Made by a program: the position numbers and the translations under genes
The notes under the pieces: model-generated
Seen by the model: only the letters and a program-made list of their open reading frames with translations
Told to the model about the DNA's origin: nothing
Databases searched by the model: none
Assembly (NCBI RefSeq): GCF_002933855.1
Contig: NZ_BFAQ01000017.1
Span: 1-64,000, forward strand
Source: Vibrio penaeicida
Lineage (GTDB): Bacteria; Pseudomonadota; Gammaproteobacteria; Enterobacterales; Vibrionaceae
Direction: 5' to 3'
Length of the DNA stretch: 64,000 bases
In this document: positions 57,658 through 64,000 of the stretch, piece after piece
How positions within the stretch are numbered: position 1 is the first letter of the stretch
How the letters are laid out: the number at the start of each line of letters is the position of its first letter

Positions 57658-59160
57658 TTAGTCTACTTTATCCTCAAGCGGTTGTCTTTCCACTAACGTG
57701 TCATTTTGCGCGATTTCCAATAGGGTATCTGGAATACTACGTTTAACTTCGACCCCAAGATCTTTGAAACTCTCCGCTTGCCGCACAACGTTGCCTCTTC
57801 CGGTAGCCAATTTGTTCATGGCACCCTGAAAATTCTGATTGGCTTTATCCAGTGCTCCGCCCAAACTCTCCATGTCTGTCAGGAATAAACGGAGTTTGTC
57901 GTAAAGTTTGGCAGCTCGCTCAGCAATGATTTGGGCATTTTGATTTTGCCTGTCGTTACGCCACAAATTGTCGATGGTGCGTAAAGCCACCAGCAAAGTG
58001 GTTGGGCTCACTATGATGATGTTGTGCCTCATGGCATCTTTCACCAAGCTTGGGTCGGCTTGAATGGCAACCTGAAATGCGGGCTCAACTGGCACGAACA
58101 TCAGCACATAATCCAAGCTCTGAATACCTTTGAGTTTCTGGTAATCCTTTTGACTGAGCCCTTTTATATGCGCACGCAACGCGAGTAGGTGCTCACTTAA
58201 TGCTGCATCGCGTTCAGAGTCGGTGTCGGCGTGAAAATATCGCTCGTAAGCAACTAACGCCATTTTGGAGTCCACAACCACTTGCTTGTCGTGGGGTAAG
58301 TGAACAATCACATCGGGCTGATAACGCTTACCGGCTTCATCTTGCAAACTGACTTGCGTTTGGTATTCGTGCCCTTCACGAAGACCAGATTCTGCCAACA
58401 CGCGCGCCAACACGACTTCCCCCCAATTCCCTTGCTGCTTGTTGTCCCCTTTCAACGCTTGGGTCAAATTCAGGGCTTCTTGCGCCATCTGTTCATTGAG
58501 TTTTTGTAGGTTACGAAGTTCGTGCACCAACGTATGGCGCTCTTTGGCTTCATGCCCAAAGCTGTCCGACACTTGTTTTTTAAACCCTTCAATCTGATCT
58601 TTGAGTGGGTTGAGTAACCCTTCTAAACTCTGGCGATTTTGTTGATCAACTTTGGCGGTTTTATTTTCAAACAGTTGATTGGCTAAGTGTTCAAATTGTT
58701 GTTTGAGGCGCTGCTCTGCGTTCTCTAGCAAAGCCAATTTTTCCTCACTGGCTTGCTGGGCTTGATGATGGCGTGCATCCTGTTCACGCTGGCTGGCTTG
58801 TGCTTCTGCGAGTTCACGTCGGAGCTGGTCAACGGTCGTAGCCAGTACTTGTTTCTCTTGGCGAAGTGAATCTAGGTGCCTCAGTTTTTCCATCGCGACC
58901 AACATTTTTCCATGAGTCTGTTTTAACTCAAACGCAGATTGGTCTCGGGCATTATCAAGTTCATCAAGATCTTGCTGTGCGGAAGCAAGTTGCTCGGCGG
59001 TTTTTTGGTGGAGTTGTTTTTCTGTCTCCAGTTCTTGCTCTTGGCGCTGGAGTTCCATCCGCATTTTTTGTTTCACCCACCAGCCTGAAATGATCATTCC
59101 AGTGACAAAAATGCCAAAAGCGCTTAAAAGAAGCTGCTGATTCTCCACTATCCACTGCAT
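57658..59160 (-). CDS. rmuC: DNA recombination protein RmuC
   Basis: 500 residues. N-terminal membrane segment (about 8-24), a coiled-coil region (about 30-200) rich in Gln/Glu/Lys, and a C-terminal nuclease-like RmuC domain (about 235-440) with [17 protein letters not shown] and [13 protein letters not shown]. It limits inversions at short inverted repeats in E. coli. First gene of the rmuC-ubiE-ubiJ-ubiB-tatABC series. Confidence 0.95.
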   Translation of the reverse strand: MQWIVENQQLLLSAFGIFVTGMIISGWWVKQKMRMELQRQEQELETEKQLHQKTAEQLASAQQDLDELDNARDQSAFELKQTHGKMLVAMEKLRHLDSLRQEKQVLATTVDQLRRELAEAQASQREQDARHHQAQQASEEKLALLENAEQRLKQQFEHLANQLFENKTAKVDQQNRQSLEGLLNPLKDQIEGFKKQVSDSFGHEAKERHTLVHELRNLQKLNEQMAQEALNLTQALKGDNKQQGNWGEVVLARVLAESGLREGHEYQTQVSLQDEAGKRYQPDVIVHLPHDKQVVVDSKMALVAYERYFHADTDSERDAALSEHLLALRAHIKGLSQKDYQKLKGIQSLDYVLMFVPVEPAFQVAIQADPSLVKDAMRHNIIIVSPTTLLVALRTIDNLWRNDRQNQNAQIIAERAAKLYDKLRLFLTDMESLGGALDKANQNFQGAMNKLATGRGNVVRQAESFKDLGVEVKRSIPDTLLEIAQNDTLVERQPLEDKVD

Positions 59161-59277
59161 AATGTTTGCCTAAGTTTTTGACTTAACTCTTTGATAGTAT
59201 TTTTACACTGGATAAATGTCCAGTTTTTGGCTTCAGTCCAATCCATTTTCGCGCCCAGAAGTAAGGAAAAATGAAGA

Positions 59278-60180
59278 ATGAAAAATGAGCGACAGGCGTT
59301 GATTTATGGCATAAGTGCCGTGCTTTTATGGTCTACGGTTGCCACCGCGTTCAAATTGACGTTGGCGGAATTCACGCCTATCCAGATGCTTACTGTGGCC
59401 AGTTTGGTTTCAGCCATGGCGTTGTTTGTGATTTGCGGTGTTCAGGGGAAACTCAGCCAATTAAAAAGTACATTTGCCGCTAACCCTTGGTTTTATTTGT
59501 TGCTTGGGCTCATCAACCCACTCTTCTACTATTTGATTCTTTTCAAAGCTTACGACTTGTTACCGGCTTCACAGGCTCAGCCCCTCAATTACAGTTGGGC
59601 AATCACACTGACATTAATGGCGGCGGTGTTTTTAGGGCAAAAGATTCGTAAGCAAGACTGGGCGGCATGCCTACTTGGTTATGCTGGCGTGGTCGTCATT
59701 GCAACCAAAGGCAATGTGCTCGCGCTGGAATTTGAAAACCCATTGGGCGTTGGACTAGCTCTGCTTTCCACTGTTTTGTGGGCAGGTTATTGGATATTAA
59801 ACACCAAAAACAAAGCCGATCCTGTTTTGGGTGTGTTACTTGGGTTTCTCGTCGCGTTGCCGTTTGCTTTTGCCATCAGCTTTTATGAAGGAGCAAGTTG
59901 GGAGCACATTAGCCTAAAGGGCTGGGCGGCCGTAACGTATGTCGGGCTCTTTGAGATGGGTGTAACATTTGTTTTATGGCTGAGCGCACTTAAGGCAACG
60001 AAAAATACGGCACGAATCAGTAACCTCATTTTCACGTCGCCGTTTATTTCGCTTATGTTGCTCGCGACTATTATTGGCGAAGAGATTCACCCTTCCACCT
60101 TCATCGGATTAGTGATGATCGTCGTTGGCTTACTTATTCAGCAAATCAAACGTCAACCTAAAACCATTAAAGAAGCCTAA
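59278..60180 (+). CDS. EamA/DMT-family permease
   Basis: 300 residues with ten membrane segments in two EamA repeats (about 7-135 and 150-290). N-terminal KNERQALIYGISAVLLWSTVATAFK is typical of the drug/metabolite transporter superfamily (first helix from residue 8). Substrate unknown. AAGGA lies ten bases before the ATG. It is convergent with maoP across a shared terminator. Confidence 0.88.
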   Translation: MKNERQALIYGISAVLLWSTVATAFKLTLAEFTPIQMLTVASLVSAMALFVICGVQGKLSQLKSTFAANPWFYLLLGLINPLFYYLILFKAYDLLPASQAQPLNYSWAITLTLMAAVFLGQKIRKQDWAACLLGYAGVVVIATKGNVLALEFENPLGVGLALLSTVLWAGYWILNTKNKADPVLGVLLGFLVALPFAFAISFYEGASWEHISLKGWAAVTYVGLFEMGVTFVLWLSALKATKNTARISNLIFTSPFISLMLLATIIGEEIHPSTFIGLVMIVVGLLIQQIKRQPKTIKEA

Positions 60181-60194
60181 ACAACTCAAGCCAC

Positions 60195-60226
60195 TAAAAC
60201 GGCACCTCATCGGTGCCGTCAGTTTT
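60195..60226. terminator. bidirectional terminator between the EamA permease and maoP
   Basis: ACGGCACC, a five-base loop and GGTGCCGT with A-run on the left and TTTT a few bases to the right. Confidence 0.8.
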
Positions 60227-60250
60227 GGAATTAAATCAGCTTAACTCACT

Positions 60251-60601
60251 TTATTCGTCGTCGATTGCGATCAACTCTTCCGATTCTTCTTCACTCTGTT
60301 TACCTATCGTGTGAAGCGTATGGAAAGTACGTCGACCATAAGCGATTTTATGATATTTTAACCACACATTTTCAAGCTTTGTCTTCGCTTTTCCAGGGTT
60401 TTCCAGCACCTTAAGGAAATGCTTTTCTTCGCTGTTGTCTGGTTCTAGCTCGCCATGTTGCAATGCATTGAGCGTTTCACCATAAGTAGTGAGAAGGTCA
60501 CACTCCATAAGAGTAAAGTCTCCGGATTTTCCAAATCCACGTGGAAACTTCTTATTATCGAAAAAACGTTTTTGTCCAACACGAACTTCGATGTCTGACA
60601 T
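60251..60601 (-). CDS. maoP: macrodomain Ori organisation protein MaoP (DUF413)
   Basis: 116 residues. Core motif RFFDNKKFPRGFGKSGDFT near 12-30 is that of the DUF413/YifE family. In E. coli MaoP acts with the maoS site to organise the Ori macrodomain. The divergent neighbour hdfR, and this gene order, are the same as in E. coli. Acidic C-terminal tail. Confidence 0.93.
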   Translation of the reverse strand: MSDIEVRVGQKRFFDNKKFPRGFGKSGDFTLMECDLLTTYGETLNALQHGELEPDNSEEKHFLKVLENPGKAKTKLENVWLKYHKIAYGRRTFHTLHTIGKQSEEESEELIAIDDE

Positions 60602-60815
60602 AGTTGCCTCAGGTATTGATACAAATAAAAAGGTGTCGTATGAGGTGAAAATTAGGACGTAAACTGAAAAAAGAAAAACAAATTATTTTTATCGTAAACA
60701 CAAAAATCTATTATTGATTTGTGAGTCCCATAGATCTAAAAATGCATATAAAAAAATACTGGTTCCAATGAGCGTTAATTGGGTATCAAAACAGCTAAGC
60801 CACTCTGGATAAATT
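60602..60815. other. intergenic region between maoP and hdfR
   Basis: A/T-rich 214-bp divergent promoter region. It is where the E. coli maoS locus would sit; I do not recall the maoS sequence well enough to mark it, and no dyad stands out. Confidence 0.4.
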
Positions 60816-61703
60816 ATGGATGTAAAAGTATTCCGTACGTTTCTCGAAGTTGCCCGAGTTCGTCACTTTGGACGAGCTTCAGAAAACCTCTATATCACGC
60901 AAGCTGCAGTCAGTGCTCGGATCAAGCAGTTAGAAAGCTATTTCGATACCAGCTTGTTCATCCGCGATCGGAACAGCATTAAGCTTACCAGTGCCGGAGA
61001 AAAGTTGATTTCCTACGCGGAGATCATGGTGAACACGCTTCAGCAAGCCAAAACAGAACTCTCTTTAGCAGAAGATAAATCAATCCAATTAACTTTGGCT
61101 GGCACGCCCAATATCTGGGATGCGTATTTGCAGAACTGTTTGAGTGTTATCGCAGACACGTTTAGCGGCTATGCCTTTCAAGCAGAAGCATTAGCGAGAG
61201 AAAACCTTAACCGGCGTTTATTGGAAAAAACGCTCGATATGGCGTTTGCGTTTGACCCCCTCAAATCAGACGAACTGGCTTGTAAGAAAGTGGCTGATTT
61301 GGTTCTGCTTTTGGTTTCGACTGAACAAACCGATGCTCATAGTGCTTTGAACAACCGCTACGTGTACGTCGACTGGGGGACTCGATTTGCTTCGGAACAC
61401 GCCGATCGGCATCGCAAAATTGCTCCGCCATTACTTAGAACGTCCACTGCCCGTATTGCACTGGATTTTATCTTGGATAAGGGTGGCGCTGCCTATTTGC
61501 CCGCTTCGATTGTTGAACCCTTTGTTGCTTCCGGTCAGCTTCATCAAATCAAAGACATAGAACCGTGGTATAGACCTATTTACCTGAGTTATCGAAAGGA
61601 CACGTCGGCCATTGAAGCGGTGCAGCGTATCGAAGGTATGGTGAAAGACATCGACCCACTCACTGCATTCAGCCTGCAACAAGCTGGGGAAATGGGCGTT
61701 TAG
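60816..61703 (+). CDS. hdfR: LysR-family transcriptional regulator HdfR
   Basis: 295 residues. Winged helix at the N-terminus (about 1-60) with FGRASENLYITQAAVSARI, and an effector-binding domain (about 90-290). HdfR represses the flagellar master operon flhDC in E. coli; vibrios lack flhDC of that type, so its targets here are probably others. It is divergent from maoP, the usual arrangement. A terminator follows. Confidence 0.92.
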   Translation: MDVKVFRTFLEVARVRHFGRASENLYITQAAVSARIKQLESYFDTSLFIRDRNSIKLTSAGEKLISYAEIMVNTLQQAKTELSLAEDKSIQLTLAGTPNIWDAYLQNCLSVIADTFSGYAFQAEALARENLNRRLLEKTLDMAFAFDPLKSDELACKKVADLVLLLVSTEQTDAHSALNNRYVYVDWGTRFASEHADRHRKIAPPLLRTSTARIALDFILDKGGAAYLPASIVEPFVASGQLHQIKDIEPWYRPIYLSYRKDTSAIEAVQRIEGMVKDIDPLTAFSLQQAGEMGV

Positions 61704-61753
61704 GTTTAGCTTTCAGTCGTCCAGCAACCTTCAGCAATATGCCCTACCTAACA

Positions 61754-61788
61754 TAAAAAAGGAGCGCATCGTTAGGCACTCCTTTTAG
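61754..61788. terminator. terminator between hdfR and the aminotransferase gene
   Basis: AAAAGGAGCGC and GCACTCCTTTT pair across an eight-base loop with a small bulge, with A-run left and TTTT right; it can serve both convergent units. Confidence 0.75.
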
Positions 61789-61812
61789 ACTCATTGCTCT
61801 TAGTCCGACATT

Positions 61813-63042
61813 TTATTTTTTATAATGTTCGTACACCTTGTTAAAGGCGGCGTAGAAGGCTTCCATCAAATGTTCGTCGTACACTGGGTGCGTGTGAAAT
61901 ACCAACGTGGTTTCACCGAGCGTTTTTGCCATCGGGCAATCCGCTTGCCATTCTTCTAATGAAGGTGATCCCTCCATATTGGCAAACGCTTGCTCTTTAT
62001 AGATCTCTGGCCAAGGAACAGGGTAAGCAGGCACCCCTTCAGCAGCCATCGCATTCGCAAACGTTTTGATGTCGCAATCCAACAGAGACATATCCAAAAT
62101 GTACGGTGCCCACCAGTAAGAGTTCACTCTTTTTTCATCGTCAATAGGCAAATTTGACACTAAAGGATGTTCTTCTAGCAACGCGGTCAAACGCTTACCA
62201 TTCTTGATGCGCTGTTCTAAATTGCCACTGTTAAACTTCGCTAATTCTTTGATACCAATTGCCGATTGAATCTCGGTCATTCTGAAGTTGAAACCCAATC
62301 TCACGTGAATGTAGGGTAGCTTCTGCTCCAATTCAAACAGATGCAGTCGCTTTTCAACATCAAAGCCGTGATCTCGGAACGAACGACACTTCCACGCTAG
62401 ATCTTCAGAACCGACAAAAATCGCACCGCCTTCACCACCAGTGGTGATGTGCTTGCTTTGACAGAAGCTAAAACACCCAGCATCACTCACGGTACCCAAT
62501 AACTGACCATTGTATTGTGACCCTAGTGCTTGTGCACAGTCTTCTATCACCAATAAATTATGAGCTTTTGCAATGGCATTGATTGCATCTATATCGCTGG
62601 GTACACCAAAAGTATGGACAACAAGAATGGCTTTGGTTTTTGGCGTAATATGACGCTCTAGTTTACTGGCATCCAATGTGTGGCTTTCGTCCACATCGGC
62701 AAAAACAGGTTTAGCACCGGCTTGCATGATGGAAAAAGCAGAGGCAATAAACGTGTATGGCTGACAGATAATTTCGTCGCCGTCACTGATTCCCAAGGAG
62801 GTGAATGCCGTATGCAAAGCCGACGTGCCATTGGTGGTCGTAATCACATGACCATCACCAAGGTAAGACTCAAGATCGGCCTCAAACTGGCGACCTCGGT
62901 TGCCCGTCCAGTAGTTAATTTCTCCGGTTTCTAAAATGTTCTCAATGTCTCCCAGTACCGATTTATCCAAACTCGGCCACGCTGGAAGCGGCTCAGAAAC
63001 AATCGGCTCACCACCTAATAATGCTAAGGTTTTATTACTCAT
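61813..63042 (-). CDS. DegT/DnrJ/EryC1/StrS-type PLP aminotransferase
   Basis: 409 residues. Fold-type I aminotransferase of the sugar/cyclitol class. Conserved features are TTTNGTSALHTAF (cofactor phosphate loop, about 68-80), IEDCAQALGS (Asp that pairs with the pyridine nitrogen) and SFCQSKHITTGGEGG with the PLP lysine near residue 197. The N-terminal GGEPIVSEPLPAWP is like that of cyclitol and sugar aminotransferases, such as scyllo-inosose types. AGGA lies seven bases before the ATG. It follows the oxidoreductase gene by nine bases, so both act together on a ketone made by that enzyme, by inference. The amine acceptor is unknown. Confidence 0.88.
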   Translation of the reverse strand: MSNKTLALLGGEPIVSEPLPAWPSLDKSVLGDIENILETGEINYWTGNRGRQFEADLESYLGDGHVITTTNGTSALHTAFTSLGISDGDEIICQPYTFIASAFSIMQAGAKPVFADVDESHTLDASKLERHITPKTKAILVVHTFGVPSDIDAINAIAKAHNLLVIEDCAQALGSQYNGQLLGTVSDAGCFSFCQSKHITTGGEGGAIFVGSEDLAWKCRSFRDHGFDVEKRLHLFELEQKLPYIHVRLGFNFRMTEIQSAIGIKELAKFNSGNLEQRIKNGKRLTALLEEHPLVSNLPIDDEKRVNSYWWAPYILDMSLLDCDIKTFANAMAAEGVPAYPVPWPEIYKEQAFANMEGSPSLEEWQADCPMAKTLGETTLVFHTHPVYDEHLMEAFYAAFNKVYEHYKK

Positions 63043-63051
63043 TTTTTATTC

Positions 63052-64000
63052 CTAAATATGTGATGCTAGCCAACGGGACATAGCACAAATCGTCAATGCA
63101 GGGTTCGCAATGCCTAGCCTTGGGAACGCACCAGGGCCAATGGCATACAGCCCAGGCATCGCGGCTAACTCAAGTTCCTCGGTTAATGCATTAACGCCTT
63201 TTCCTGCCAGCGGGTGGCAAGCGCTTTCATGTTCGTAAGCGCCATAAGGAAAGGTGAACCGAGTAAAAACATTGGTTTGAGAAGTGGTATCTAAACTATT
63301 GAGCGCAATGTCGAATTCATCTTGAATGGATGAATCAGCAAAAGATTTGAAGTGTTTACCTTGTTTTTCATCTTCAGTAGGGGATAAAGCACGCAGGTCC
63401 GCATTCAGCTTCTCGCGAGCAAATTCCACTAATCTATTAGCTACTTTGTTGTAGTTATCGATATCACGCTCTGAATGGTGGGCGTCGATCGCAAGCTCTG
63501 CTTTGCCACCACTAACTTGACAGCGCAACTGGCTCAACGGTGAATCTTCCGGGTTTTGTTCTACTACCGCCATCAGCAATAACAACCTGTCGCCATCGGG
63601 CGTTCTAGGTCGCTCAACCACAAAAATATTGGCATTCAGGTCGTGGTGCTTACTGTAGCCATGCCACAACATTTCGTGTCTGTAGGCACCAATTTCGGTT
63701 CCTTCTTTCACTTTGACCGCAATACCCAAACAGTAATGATCCGTCAGTTCAGACGTAAAGCTTTGCCCAATCGAGCTAGCGATTATGGAGTTGTTCACCA
63801 TCGCAGAAGCAGCCAGCACACACTTTGAGAACCCTGTCTGATTCACGGTTTTACCGCTGCTGTCTGTTAGGTAAAATTGACCATTTGATTTTGCCACCTT
63901 CGCAATTTTAGCGCGCTCGATGGTAATTACACCGTCTCGGATAAAGCTCTCTAGGGAGTGCATTGGGCTGTAGGAAGTGAATCGGCCATCTTCCATAAAT
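63052..64000 (-). CDS. GMC-type FAD oxidoreductase, C-terminal part (cut by the window)
   Basis: The frame stays open to the window edge; about 316 residues are visible, the C-terminal part. The ending NALTEELELAAMPGLYAIGP followed by GAFPRLGIANPALTICAMSRWLASHI matches the GMC_oxred_C pattern (FAD-contact segment near the C-terminal NPxLT). An internal HPLAGKG segment is where the GMC family has its active-site histidine region. It probably oxidises an alcohol to a ketone for the following aminotransferase. The FAD-binding N-terminus lies beyond 64000. Confidence 0.78.
   Translation of the reverse strand, partial: FMEDGRFTSYSPMHSLESFIRDGVITIERAKIAKVAKSNGQFYLTDSSGKTVNQTGFSKCVLAASAMVNNSIIASSIGQSFTSELTDHYCLGIAVKVKEGTEIGAYRHEMLWHGYSKHHDLNANIFVVERPRTPDGDRLLLLMAVVEQNPEDSPLSQLRCQVSGGKAELAIDAHHSERDIDNYNKVANRLVEFAREKLNADLRALSPTEDEKQGKHFKSFADSSIQDEFDIALNSLDTTSQTNVFTRFTFPYGAYEHESACHPLAGKGVNALTEELELAAMPGLYAIGPGAFPRLGIANPALTICAMSRWLASHI

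Overview
This window is a stretch of a Vibrio-type gammaproteobacterial main chromosome. The evidence is a complete epsC-N-style type II secretion operon, an NfuA, HslO, PckA and TatABC set of Vibrio type, a magnesium-type HemB, the Spot 42 and RyhB small RNA genes in their usual places beside polA and hemB, and two families of Vibrio-like palindromic intergenic elements. Protein similarities are from memory; no database search was run. Species cannot be decided from the sequence alone.

Layout. 1-240: tandem P1 and P2 promoters and a boxA of a ribosomal RNA operon that runs leftward out of the window. 394-4560: a membrane-anchored RRM protein facing murI, a PP-loop ATPase, and btuB behind a cobalamin riboswitch. 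4690-8630: trmA, yijD, fabR, sthA. 8650-14600: lexA with two SOS boxes, a Fur-box methyltransferase gene and a MATE/DinF-like transporter downstream of it, then a 268-bp MITE-like element and plsB. 14615-20565: a hypothetical gene, bioH, comF/gntX, nfuA, a secreted trypsin-like protease, cysQ, nudE. 20728-21008: a second MITE-like element. 21075-32553: type II secretion genes gspN to gspC (transcribed C to N). 32813-36065: hslR, hslO, pckA. 36192-44564: an AsmA-like protein, yiiD, dtd, yihY, a lipoprotein, hemN, a DUF2489 protein, yihI, a methyltransferase. 44751-51000: cytochrome c4, engB, Spot 42, polA, a cluster of DnaA-box-like sites, RyhB, a GNAT protein. 51070-59160: hemB, a TatD-family nuclease, tatCBA, ubiB, ubiJ, ubiE, rmuC. 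59278-64000: an EamA exporter, maoP and hdfR (divergent), then a DegT-type aminotransferase and a GMC-type oxidoreductase cut by the window edge.

How it works together. Most genes are housekeeping and many pairs match E. coli order (fabR-yijD-trmA, yiiD-dtd-yihY, yihI-hemN, polA-spf-engB, rmuC-ubiE-ubiJ-ubiB-tatABC, maoP-hdfR). Iron control appears twice (Fur boxes before the lexA-linked methyltransferase and before ryhB). The secreted protease next to the type II secretion operon is a plausible substrate of it. The most clearly accessory parts are the protease, the two MITE-like elements and the aminotransferase/oxidoreductase pair at the right edge, which looks like the end of a biosynthetic cluster continuing outside the window.
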